Assembly: GCA_024235755.1 (NCBI GenBank)
Contig: JACKLV010000008.1
Location: 62,001 to 126,000, forward strand
Source of the DNA: Burkholderiales bacterium
Lineage (GTDB): Bacteria > Pseudomonadota > Gammaproteobacteria > Burkholderiales > Nitrosomonadaceae
Direction of reading: 5' to 3'
Length of the DNA: 64,000 bases
Part shown: positions 1-7,659 of the stretch, one piece after another
How the letters are laid out: every line of letters begins with the position of its first letter
Numbering within the stretch: the first letter of the stretch is position 1
Position numbers and translations under genes: made by a program
Notes under the pieces: model-generated
Seen by the model: only the letters and a program-made list of their open reading frames with translations
What the model was told of the DNA's origin: nothing
Database searches by the model: none

Positions 1-1309
1 TGTTGGCTGCATTCCATCCAAGGCGTTACTCGAATCGTCCGAGCAATACTTTCAGGTCAAACACAAAATCTCGGCGCATGGTATTCAAATAGAAGGCGCT
101 ACGGTGGATGTGCCGGCAATGATAGCCAGAAAAGATAAAATTGTCACAACGTTCACAACAGGCATCGCGTCGTTATTCAAGAAAAACAAGGTTCAATCAG
201 TGCTTGGGACCGGGAAACTGCTCAAACGTGCTGATACAGACGATGCCTGGTGCGTCGAAGTCAAGGATGGCGATAATATTCAAACGATCCGGGCTAAATA
301 TGTCATTGTGGCCACAGGCTCAGTTCCGCGCCAATTGCCCATGGTGGACATTGACAATGAAACAATACTCGATAATACCGGCGCGTTGGCGTTGACAGAT
401 ACACCTAAACGCTTGGGTGTCGTTGGCGCGGGTGTGATCGGTTTGGAAATGGGTAGCGTTTGGCGCCGTTTGGGCTCTGAAGTGACAATTTTGGAAGCAA
501 TGCCGGATTTTCTGATGGCTGCCGATGAGCAAATTGCAAAAGAGGCCAAGAAAATCTTTTCCAAGGAACCGGGTTTGGTGATTCAAACGGGTGTAGAAAT
601 ATCATCAATCAAAACCGGTAAGAAATCTGTGACAGTTCAATATCAGGATGCCGACGGTAACAAACAGAAACTCGATGTTGACAAGTTAATTGTTGCCATC
701 GGAAGAGTTCCAAATACGGCGGATTTGGGCGTTGACGAAAATGGCCTCGATCTGGATGAACGTGGTTTTGTCTTCGTTGACGATTACTGCCGGACTAATT
801 TGACCAACGTTTTTGCGGTCGGTGACGTGGTGCGCGGACCCATGCTGGCGCATAAAGCTTCAGAAGAAGGCGTTGCCGTCGCAGAAGCAATTGCGGTTAA
901 GGAAAAGGGCCATCAGCTTAATACGCAGCCGGTCAACTTTAATGTTATTCCTTGGGTTATTTATACCGCACCAGAAATTGCCTGGGTGGGCAAGAATGAA
1001 CAGGAACTTAAGAAAGCGGGTATTTCATACAATGTCGGCCAATTCCCGTTCATTGCCAACGGGCGGGCGCGTGCAATGAATGCGCCAACCGGGTTTGTAA
1101 AAGTTCTTGCAGATGCTGAAACTGACCGGGTTCTGGGAGTTCATATGATTGGTCCGCATGTCTCCGAGCTGATTTCCGAAGCGGTGATGGCTATGGGGTT
1201 TTCTGCCAGCAGTGAAGATATTGCCTGTATTGTGCATGCGCATCCTTCGTTATCCGAAGTGCTGCACGAAGCGGCGCTAGATGTAAATGATCGCGCTTTA
1301 CATATATAA
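1..1309 (+). CDS. lpdA: Dihydrolipoyl dehydrogenase (E3), 5'-truncated by window edge
   Basis: FAD/NAD-dependent E3 subunit that reoxidises dihydrolipoamide in the pyruvate and 2-oxoglutarate dehydrogenase complexes. The reading frame is open from base 2 and starts inside the redox-disulfide motif: VGCIPSKALL supplies the second active-site cysteine, while the first cysteine and the N-terminal FAD motif lie before the window. Visible further on are the NAD-binding GAGVIGLEMG motif, the second FAD motif NVFAVGDVVRGPMLAHKA, and the C-terminal dimerisation domain with the catalytic His-Glu pair (HAHPSLSEVLHEA). No internal start should be used; the gene simply begins upstream. An inverted-repeat terminator follows about 90 bp after the stop. 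The E1 and E2 partners are presumably upstream, as in other betaproteobacteria, but cannot be seen. Family assignment is very secure. Confidence 0.97.
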   Translation, partial: VGCIPSKALLESSEQYFQVKHKISAHGIQIEGATVDVPAMIARKDKIVTTFTTGIASLFKKNKVQSVLGTGKLLKRADTDDAWCVEVKDGDNIQTIRAKYVIVATGSVPRQLPMVDIDNETILDNTGALALTDTPKRLGVVGAGVIGLEMGSVWRRLGSEVTILEAMPDFLMAADEQIAKEAKKIFSKEPGLVIQTGVEISSIKTGKKSVTVQYQDADGNKQKLDVDKLIVAIGRVPNTADLGVDENGLDLDERGFVFVDDYCRTNLTNVFAVGDVVRGPMLAHKASEEGVAVAEAIAVKEKGHQLNTQPVNFNVIPWVIYTAPEIAWVGKNEQELKKAGISYNVGQFPFIANGRARAMNAPTGFVKVLADAETDRVLGVHMIGPHVSELISEAVMAMGFSASSEDIACIVHAHPSLSEVLHEAALDVNDRALHI

Positions 1310-1400
1310 GCGGATAGCTCTAACAGACGATTAGTTACTGTGTGGCAGCTTGCAGAAGGTGTGATTGAAAGGTGAGCTGAAATATTGAGTGATTGAAATT

Positions 1401-1446
1401 AAAAACGGCTATAGATATGATTTTTATTTTATATACAGCCGTTTTT
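1401..1446. terminator. Inverted-repeat terminator between lpdA and the opposing gene
   Basis: Perfect 10-bp arms AAAAACGGCT (1401-1410) and AGCCGTTTTT (1437-1446) with an A-run on one side and a T-run on the other. Either strand therefore gives a hairpin followed by U residues. It lies between the convergent lpdA (+) and the gene ending at 1604 (-), as expected for a bidirectional terminator. The 26-nt AT-rich loop is long for a classical terminator. Confidence 0.7.
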
Positions 1447-1603
1447 AAGTGCTTGCAAAATTCTGAGTACTGATAAAAACTGTCGCTTCGCCTTTATAAT
1501 GACAGAAACGGGTTCAAGACACTGAACTTTATATATAAACTCCGCTTCTTCAGCAGCTTATTTCGTTTATATCATTACTTTGAAAGTATGTTGCAACGAA
1601 TTG

Positions 1604-2059
1604 CTAAGGCAAACAGTTCTGGCTGTTAGGATCCACGCCGCAAGACCAGCGCAATTCCCGGATGCCCGCTGTTTTATTGAACAGATAGTCGGCTTTCAAT
1701 TGTTTGTTTTGCGCTGCGGTCAGCGCGGCACGTTCAGGTATGTAGCGCGCATCGCTCCAGAAACGGACTCTGCAGAATTCGTCTTCACCCTGGCAGAGCC
1801 GGGAGATTGCGTTACTGTAAACGGTTTTGTCAGTATGGCGTCTTTGCTCAACAAGTACCATATGCACTTTTTTTCCGGACTTGCCTAATTCAGCTATGAG
1901 CACTGTTTTCCATCCGTTTCCGCTTTCCAGTTCGCTTGTTTCATCCGGTTGTACTTCGGTTTCAACAGCATCAGAAACTTCTTCTTCCGTGTCAGCAAAA
2001 ACAGTTAAGGGGATACTCAGCGCTAGAAGTAAAAGTACATAAGCTAAATTTTTTTTCAT
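1604..2059 (-). CDS. Secreted hypothetical protein with four cysteines
   Basis: 151 residues; family not recognised. A typical Sec signal peptide is present (MKKNLAYVLLLLALSIPLTVFA, cut in two parts here: basic MKKN, hydrophobic core to about residue 20, cleavage near VFA-DT). An acidic linker (about 24-45) precedes a compact domain containing WKTVLI, a central RLCQGEDEFCRVRFW segment and a C-terminal SCGVDPNSQNC segment. The paired cysteine spacing suggests two disulfides in the periplasm. A GGAG Shine-Dalgarno at 2065-2068 supports the start. It converges with lpdA and stands alone, with a 397-bp gap before hemA. Function cannot be stated. Confidence 0.75.
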   Translation of the reverse strand: MKKNLAYVLLLLALSIPLTVFADTEEEVSDAVETEVQPDETSELESGNGWKTVLIAELGKSGKKVHMVLVEQRRHTDKTVYSNAISRLCQGEDEFCRVRFWSDARYIPERAALTAAQNKQLKADYLFNKTAGIRELRWSCGVDPNSQNCLP

Positions 2060-2456
2060 AAATTCTCCGTGACCAAATTTTTAGTTTCACTTAAATTACC
2101 AGTGCTATAACGGTTCAAAATCAATAAATTAAAATATGATGTACAAAGCATTGATTTTGCTCAGTTCATCGTTAGCAGCCGAAGTATACCTTCAAAATAG
2201 TACATTGCACAGTTAATCATTCACGGCGTTAGAATCAGATTGGCTGTGCCCAATGGCGGTGAAGAATTGTATAGGGGGAAGTACCAATGCTGTTATATAG
2301 ATCAGCCTTAACACAGTTTTGTCAGAGTGTAATAATGAATATATTCATCAGTTGGAATGGGTAAATGTGTCATACAGATAGTATTTGAATACGCTTACTA
2401 TTATAATGAGCAGTTTTTTATCCATTGCCAATTGCTTATACTTTATTTAAATTTTC
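2060..2456. other. 397-bp divergent intergenic region upstream of hemA
   Basis: No convincing ORF. It must hold the promoters for the secreted unknown (-) and hemA (+). On the hemA side there is a perfect TATAAT at 2402-2407 with no good -35, and a TATACT at 2437-2442 only 14 bp before the hemA ATG. No Shine-Dalgarno precedes hemA (TTTAAATTTTC directly before the ATG), so a short-leader transcript is possible. Confidence 0.35.
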
Positions 2457-3710
2457 ATGCAGCTATTTGCCTTTGGTATAAACCATAATACTGCGCCGCT
2501 GGACGTGCGTGAACAGGTCACATTCCCTGAAAATTCCATGGAGGATGCCCTGCACGATCTGGTGGGACGTAACCGGATCAAAGAAGCGGCGATTGTCTCA
2601 ACCTGTAATCGAACAGAAGTTTATTGCAGTACGGACCAACCAGAAGAAGCCATGAACTGGCTGGCGGATTTTCATCAATTATCGGCGCATGAGTTGGAAC
2701 CTTACCTGTATAAATTATTACGTGAGCATGCTGTTAAACATGCGTTTCGCGTTGCCAGCGGTCTTGATTCAATGGTTCTGGGCGAGCCGCAGATTCTGGG
2801 ACAGTTAAAAAGCGCTGTTAAGTCTGCTGAAAACGCAGGTACGTTGGGAATGCTGCTGCATAAATTATTTCAACGCACGTTTTATGTTGCCAAGGAAGTA
2901 CGCACTTCGACCGAGATTGGCGCGAATTCCGTATCAATGGCTGCGGCGGCTGCGCGGTTAGCTGAGCGTATTTTTGGCGAAATCAGCGAGCAGCGTGTGT
3001 TGTTTATCGGGGCCGGTGAAATGATCGATTTATGCGCCAGCCATTTTGCATCGCGTAATCCTAAAAACATAACTGTTGCCAATCGAACCGTTGAGCGTGC
3101 GCAGGCACTATCCAAACGATTTAATGCCAGAGCGATTACATTGGCAGATTTGCCCGAGCAACTGGCATTGCACGATATTGTTATAACTTGCACAGCCAGT
3201 CCGTTGCCGATACTGGGCAAGGGCATGGTTGAGCGGGCGATTAAAGCCCGCAAACACCGGCCGATTTTTATTGTAGATTTGGCCGTGCCGCGGGACGTTG
3301 AGTCTGAAGTGTCTGAATTGGATGATGTTTTTCTTTATTATGTTGATGATCTATCAGAAATCGTCAAGGAAGGCCTGGATGCTCGACAAAGCGCGGTTGC
3401 TCAAGCTGAAGCGATTATTGACAATAATGTCATTGATTTCATGCGCTGGCTGGCGACACGTGAACTGGTTCCGACCATCCGTGCGCTGCGCGATCAAGGG
3501 GAACGCTACCGCCGGCATGAGCTGGAGCGCGCCAGCAAACTGCTTGCCAAAGGCGAAGATCCGCTAAAGGTAATGGAGTCATTAAGCCAAGGTTTGATGA
3601 ATAAGTTTTTGCATATTCCTTCAAGTTCCCTGAACCATGCTACTGCAGCGGAACGTGAACAACTGGTTGAACTGGTTAACCGGCTTTATCAACTGCACCG
3701 ACCGCAATGA
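2457..3710 (+). CDS. hemA: Glutamyl-tRNA reductase
   Basis: First committed step of C5-pathway tetrapyrrole synthesis: NADPH-dependent reduction of Glu-tRNA(Glu) to glutamate-1-semialdehyde. At 417 residues it has the normal family length. The N-terminal catalytic domain carries the nucleophile Cys50 in STCNRTEVYC. The central Rossmann domain has VLFIGAGEMIDL and VANRTVERA, and a C-terminal helical dimerisation domain follows. The ATG at 2457 gives the canonical N-terminus (MQLFAFGINHNTAP) although no Shine-Dalgarno is visible. The stop overlaps the prfA start by 4 bp (ATGA), so hemA and prfA are probably translationally coupled; hemA-prfA-prmC is a common proteobacterial arrangement. High heme demand would fit a nitrifier. 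Confidence 0.98.
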   Translation: MQLFAFGINHNTAPLDVREQVTFPENSMEDALHDLVGRNRIKEAAIVSTCNRTEVYCSTDQPEEAMNWLADFHQLSAHELEPYLYKLLREHAVKHAFRVASGLDSMVLGEPQILGQLKSAVKSAENAGTLGMLLHKLFQRTFYVAKEVRTSTEIGANSVSMAAAAARLAERIFGEISEQRVLFIGAGEMIDLCASHFASRNPKNITVANRTVERAQALSKRFNARAITLADLPEQLALHDIVITCTASPLPILGKGMVERAIKARKHRPIFIVDLAVPRDVESEVSELDDVFLYYVDDLSEIVKEGLDARQSAVAQAEAIIDNNVIDFMRWLATRELVPTIRALRDQGERYRRHELERASKLLAKGEDPLKVMESLSQGLMNKFLHIPSSSLNHATAAEREQLVELVNRLYQLHRPQ

Positions 3711-4786
3711 AAGCTACCCTCACCAACAGACTAGATCGCTTGAGTGTGCGTCTGGAAGAGCTCAATCAATTGTTGAGCAGCGAGACCATTACTGCGGATC
3801 TTGATAATTTCCGCAAATTAACGCGTGAGCATGCTGAAATCATTCCGGTTGTGGATTTGTATCACGCGTATCAGCAAACCGAACAGGACATTAAAACTGC
3901 CCGCGAGATGGCGGGCGATCCTGAAATGCGTGAATTTGCAGAAGCTGAAATGTTGTCGGGCAGAGACAAACTTGCAAAAATTGAAACCGAATTGCAAAAG
4001 CAGTTACTGCCCAAAGATCCTAACGATGACCGGAATATTTTTCTAGAAATACGCGCAGGAACAGGCGGTGACGAATCCGCACTTTTTGCCGGTAATTTGT
4101 TCCGCATGTATTCGCGTTATGCTGAAAGGCAGAATTGGCAGGTTGAAATTATTTCGCAAAGTCCATCGGATGTTGGTGGTTACAAAGAAATCATCGCTAA
4201 AATCATAGGTCAGGGCGCTTATTCAAGGTTGAAGTTTGAATCAGGTGGACATCGTGTTCAACGTGTGCCCGCTACCGAGACGCAAGGTCGTGTCCATACC
4301 TCGACATGTACCGTCGCCGTTATTCCAGAAGCCGATGAAATCAGTGAAGTGGAACTCAATCCGGCTGAATTGCGTATCGATACATTTCGTGCCTCAGGCG
4401 CTGGAGGGCAACATATCAATAAAACCGATTCGGCAGTCAGGATTACACATCTGCCCACCGGGATTGTTGTAGAGTGCCAGGACGCCCGCTCGCAGCATAA
4501 AAACAAAGCCCAGGCCATGAGTGTGCTGGCGGCACGAATTCATGCCAAACAAATGCAGGCGCAACAGGCTGAACAAGCAGCGACGCGTAAATCGCTGGTG
4601 GGCACGGGGGAGCGTTCTGAACGCATACGCACCTACAATTTTCCACAGGGGCGCGTGACTGATCATCGTATTAACCTGACATTGTACAAAATGGATCAGA
4701 TTATGGATGGCGATCTGGACGAAATATGCTCGGCATTAATGGCAGAACATCAGGCGGAACAGCTGGCCGCTTCAATGGAAGAGTAA
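3707..4786 (+). CDS. prfA: Peptide chain release factor 1
   Basis: Class I release factor that reads UAA and UAG stops and triggers peptidyl-tRNA hydrolysis. It has 359 residues, standard for RF1. The catalytic GGQ is at residues 233-235 (RASGAGGQHINK) and the stop-codon discriminator is the RF1-type PAT tripeptide at 188-190 (RVPATETQGRVHTS), which separates it from RF2. The glutamine of GGQ is the substrate of the methyltransferase encoded by the next gene. The start overlaps the hemA stop as ATGA. Confidence 0.98.
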   Translation: MKATLTNRLDRLSVRLEELNQLLSSETITADLDNFRKLTREHAEIIPVVDLYHAYQQTEQDIKTAREMAGDPEMREFAEAEMLSGRDKLAKIETELQKQLLPKDPNDDRNIFLEIRAGTGGDESALFAGNLFRMYSRYAERQNWQVEIISQSPSDVGGYKEIIAKIIGQGAYSRLKFESGGHRVQRVPATETQGRVHTSTCTVAVIPEADEISEVELNPAELRIDTFRASGAGGQHINKTDSAVRITHLPTGIVVECQDARSQHKNKAQAMSVLAARIHAKQMQAQQAEQAATRKSLVGTGERSERIRTYNFPQGRVTDHRINLTLYKMDQIMDGDLDEICSALMAEHQAEQLAASMEE

Positions 4787-4821
4787 CCGTCGTTCTTTCT
4801 GCTGCTTCCGCCCGAACAGAT

Positions 4822-5706
4822 GTGTTGAATCAACTTTTGTGTAATCAGACTACAGTAACCGATTTTTCAGCGACTATTCAGCAGATGCTGGATTGGTCTT
4901 ACCGAAAAATCGAGCGGATAGACGCCCGACTGCTGCTGCAGCATGTGATGCAGGTTAGTCATGCATATTTAATCACGCATGCGGAGGCCAGACTATCTAC
5001 CGAAACTGCCGGGCAGTTCATGAAACTGGTTTCGCAACGTGAACAGGGTGTCCCCGTCGCTTATCTGACGGGAGAGAGGGAATTTTACGATCTCGTTTTT
5101 AAAGTCTCACCCGCCGTGTTGATTCCACGGCCGGAAACCGAATTACTGGTAGAAACGGCGCTTGCCAACATTCCACAATCCAGGCCATTCAGGATTCTTG
5201 ATCTTGGTACCGGTAGCGGGGCGGTGGGCATTACCATAGCCAGACACAGGCCGGCCGCATATGTTACCGCTGTGGATGTATCGATTGACGCAATTGATAT
5301 TGCCAAATGGAATGCTCGTAAGCTTTCAGTCAACAATATCCAAATCATACAGGGTAACTGGTTTGAGGCATTTGCAACCGGGGCAGTGTTTGATCTGATC
5401 GTATCCAATCCACCCTATGTTGCCAAGAATGATCCGCATTTGTTGCTCGGAGATTTGCGTTTTGAGCCTGATTTGGCGTTATCAACGCATGACAATGGAT
5501 TAGCCTGCATCCGTCATATTATTGCCGCCGCACCGATGTATCTGGTTGACGGTGGAAAATTGTTGTTGGAACATGGATATGATCAGGCTTCAATCTCTCA
5601 GCAGTTGTTGCAGGCGAGCGGGTACAGGAATATTTATTCGCTTACGGATTTGGCCGGTATTGAACGTGTGTGTGGCGGCAGTTATGGAGTTGTTAAATCG
5701 GTTTAA
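4822..5706 (+). CDS. prmC: Release-factor glutamine N5-methyltransferase
   Basis: SAM-dependent enzyme that methylates the GGQ glutamine of release factors. An N-terminal helical RF-binding region is followed by a Rossmann methyltransferase domain with the SAM motif LDLGTGSGAVGI and the catalytic VSNPPYV motif. The start is uncertain. The frame is open from an ATG at 4726, inside prfA, but the first 32 codons there do not resemble the family. A GTG at 4822 gives 294 residues and retains the helix TTVTDFSATIQQML that aligns with the usual N-terminus; an ATG at 4885 would give 273. None has a strong ribosome-binding site. Placement directly after prfA matches its substrate. Confidence 0.93.
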   Translation: MLNQLLCNQTTVTDFSATIQQMLDWSYRKIERIDARLLLQHVMQVSHAYLITHAEARLSTETAGQFMKLVSQREQGVPVAYLTGEREFYDLVFKVSPAVLIPRPETELLVETALANIPQSRPFRILDLGTGSGAVGITIARHRPAAYVTAVDVSIDAIDIAKWNARKLSVNNIQIIQGNWFEAFATGAVFDLIVSNPPYVAKNDPHLLLGDLRFEPDLALSTHDNGLACIRHIIAAAPMYLVDGGKLLLEHGYDQASISQQLLQASGYRNIYSLTDLAGIERVCGGSYGVVKSV

Positions 5707-5816
5707 TGGTAAAAATACCGGATTGACCGTTCCTGTAAACTGCTATCATCATTAATCAAACTATGTGACAGAAATCTTTTCTGTGATGTCTGAAAATAAT
5801 AAGGAGCATATCAAAG

Positions 5817-6128
5817 ATGAATGTAGAAGATACTATTGAGCAACAAGTAAAAAACCATCCTGTCGTTTTGTATATGAAGGGAACGCCCGAACAGCCGCAG
5901 TGTGGCTTTTCAGCCAATGCCGTCAACATTCTCAATGCTTGCGGTGTCAAAAATCTCTTTACTGTCGATGTGTTACAGGATCCGGAAATACGACAAGGCA
6001 TCAAAGATTACTCAGACTGGCCAACTATTCCCCAGCTTTATGTAAATGGCGAATTCATAGGTGGTTCCGATATTCTTACAGAAATGTATCAGAATGGTGA
6101 ACTGAAAAAGTTATTTGAAGACAGTTAA
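5817..6128 (+). CDS. grxD: Monothiol glutaredoxin, Grx4 type
   Basis: 103 residues with the monothiol active site C29-G-F-S32 (KGTPEQPQCGFSANAV), the cis-proline region WPTIPQLYVNGEFIGG and the glutathione/cluster-binding GGSDI. Proteins of this class carry a bridged [2Fe-2S] cluster with glutathione and BolA partners and act in Fe-S delivery and iron sensing. An AAGGAG Shine-Dalgarno about 10 bp upstream supports the ATG. It follows prmC by 110 bp and converges with the yqaA-like gene. Confidence 0.96.
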   Translation: MNVEDTIEQQVKNHPVVLYMKGTPEQPQCGFSANAVNILNACGVKNLFTVDVLQDPEIRQGIKDYSDWPTIPQLYVNGEFIGGSDILTEMYQNGELKKLFEDS

Positions 6129-6145
6129 CGATAAAGCTGCATTTG

Positions 6146-6586
6146 CTAACTGAACGATGCGGCCACAGTGTTGGCCGCAGAAGCAACGATCCAATAACGG
6201 GCGAATTTGCCGATTGCCATAAACAGCATGGCCCATAACCAGTTGATTCTTAACCAGCCGGCTGCAACACATAAGGCGTCGCCAATGACAGGCGCCCATG
6301 ACAGCAAGAGAATGGGGGCGCCATGGCTATGAACCCAATCCAAGCCGCGTGAACTGCCTCCCGTTTTTTTTATCAAAGCTTGTTTATCGGGCAGTAGCCG
6401 TCCGATCAAATATGAACTCATACCACCCAGCGTATTGCCGATTGTGGCCAGAATCAATGCATGCCAGATCAGGTCGGGATAGGCAACCAGAACACCAACC
6501 AAAACAGCTTCAGATCCCCCGGGCAGTAGTGTTGCAGCGAGAAAACTGCTGGTAAATAGCGCTAACAGGCTTGATTGTTCATCCAT
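6146..6586 (-). CDS. yqaA: YqaA-family (SNARE-associated/DedA-like) inner-membrane protein
   Basis: 146 residues with about four hydrophobic helices. The re-entrant pattern of the family is recognisable: TLLPGGSEAVLVGVL near residue 20, GNTLGGMSSYLIGRLLP in the middle, and SWAPVIGDALCVAAGWLR at about 95-112. Length and motifs match E. coli YqaA. The DedA superfamily is linked to lipid flipping and membrane homeostasis, but the substrate of this branch is not established. It ends 17 bp from grxD on the opposite strand. Confidence 0.85.
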   Translation of the reverse strand: MDEQSSLLALFTSSFLAATLLPGGSEAVLVGVLVAYPDLIWHALILATIGNTLGGMSSYLIGRLLPDKQALIKKTGGSSRGLDWVHSHGAPILLLSWAPVIGDALCVAAGWLRINWLWAMLFMAIGKFARYWIVASAANTVAASFS

Positions 6587-6651
6587 AAATATTTCCGGTT
6601 AAAAGGCCAGAGTTTACTATACGTACAATTGTTTGGATAAGGTCAAGCATA

Positions 6652-7554
6652 TTATTCTCTGAGTGTTTTGCTGGCCGCTTTTTGACCGACTTCCATAAAT
6701 TTCCTGATGTATGGTATGGATCTGTCCCGTTCTCTCATGGCTAAGTACAACCGTTGCGCAAGACCTTTCCTGCCAATTGGTATTTTTTTTAGTTTCAAGT
6801 GATTCATTTTCAGATCTGCCAGCCATTCCGGTAAAACGCATACGCCACGGTTTAACGCTGTCATTTGCAACATAATTTCAAGCGATTCGATATGTTTGAT
6901 ATGAGCCGGTGCATGATGAGCCGGTGCCAAAAAGCGCGTTAGAATATCCAGTCGCTCAATTGAAACAGGGAATGTGATGAGCGTTTCACTGCTTAGGTCT
7001 TTCGGTGTGAGCGGTCTGTCCGCAGCAAATGGATGATCAGATGAAACCAGCAACATAAGCTGGTATTCGGCCAAGATTTCGTAATGAATTTTTTCTTTTC
7101 TGATCAGGTCCGGTGTAATCAATAAATCAATATGATGATTTAACAATCCTTCCAGTCCCGAGAATTGAAATTTGTGCACAATATCAATGTCGATATCGGG
7201 CATCTGCTGCATAAATTGTCCGATCACGGCATTCAGCCACTCAAAGCAGGGATAGCATTCAACACCGATACGTAAAATGCCGCAACGTCCTTCACTATAG
7301 GCCTTGAGTGTCTGCTCAGCTTGCGATAAAACGGGGAGCACCTGATTGGCTACATTCAGAAGCAGCATACCTGCCTGGGTCAGACGTAAATTGCGCCCTT
7401 CCTTTTGCCAGAGCGCAACACCCAGTTTTTTTTCAAGATAACTGATTTGGTGAGAGAGCGCTGGTTGACTCAGACACAATGTATTCGCCGCTTCAGTCAG
7501 CGTGCCATTTGTATGTAGTGCCTGGATGATTCTGAGGTGACTGTGTTCAATCAT
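6652..7554 (-). CDS. metR: LysR-type regulator, MetR
   Basis: 300 residues. The N-terminal winged HTH (LTEAANTLCLSQPALSHQISYLEKKLG) is followed by a periplasmic-binding-fold effector domain beginning near residue 90. The N-terminus MIEHSHLRIIQAL and the segment LRIGVECYPCFEWL resemble E. coli MetR, which uses homocysteine as co-activator of metE. The gene is divergent from metE across 105 bp, the classical metR/metE arrangement. Expected role: homocysteine-responsive activation of metE and autoregulation. A strict TGAA-N5-TTCA box is not visible in the gap. Confidence 0.9.
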   Translation of the reverse strand: MIEHSHLRIIQALHTNGTLTEAANTLCLSQPALSHQISYLEKKLGVALWQKEGRNLRLTQAGMLLLNVANQVLPVLSQAEQTLKAYSEGRCGILRIGVECYPCFEWLNAVIGQFMQQMPDIDIDIVHKFQFSGLEGLLNHHIDLLITPDLIRKEKIHYEILAEYQLMLLVSSDHPFAADRPLTPKDLSSETLITFPVSIERLDILTRFLAPAHHAPAHIKHIESLEIMLQMTALNRGVCVLPEWLADLKMNHLKLKKIPIGRKGLAQRLYLAMRERDRSIPYIRKFMEVGQKAASKTLRE

Positions 7555-7659
7555 TTATTAGAAAACCTAATAGAATATATGAAAATCATCATTATTATGC
7601 ATCATTTTTTGTTTGTAAAATCACCCGGTCATTATGAGAATTAAAAGGGTGAAAAATCT
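7555..7659. promoter_or_regulatory. metR-metE divergent control region
   Basis: The 105-bp gap is AT-rich and carries a direct repeat CATCATT (7587-7593 and 7600-7606, 13 bp apart), close to one helical turn and therefore a possible regulator half-site pair. A weak promoter-like pair, TTGTTT (7609-7614) and TTATGA (7632-7637) with a 17-bp spacer, points toward metE. The metE ribosome-binding site is AAAAGGG at about 7643-7649. No SAM, SAH or cobalamin riboswitch could be recognised and the gap is too short for one. Confidence 0.4.

Noticed and set aside
4726..4821. Upstream extension of prmC to the ATG inside prfA
   Set aside because: The added residues (Gly/Arg/Thr-rich) do not resemble the N-terminus of the family and would overlap prfA by 61 bp.
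7555..7659. SAM or cobalamin riboswitch before metE
   Set aside because: The gap is only 105 bp and shows no conserved riboswitch core; control by MetR is the simpler explanation.
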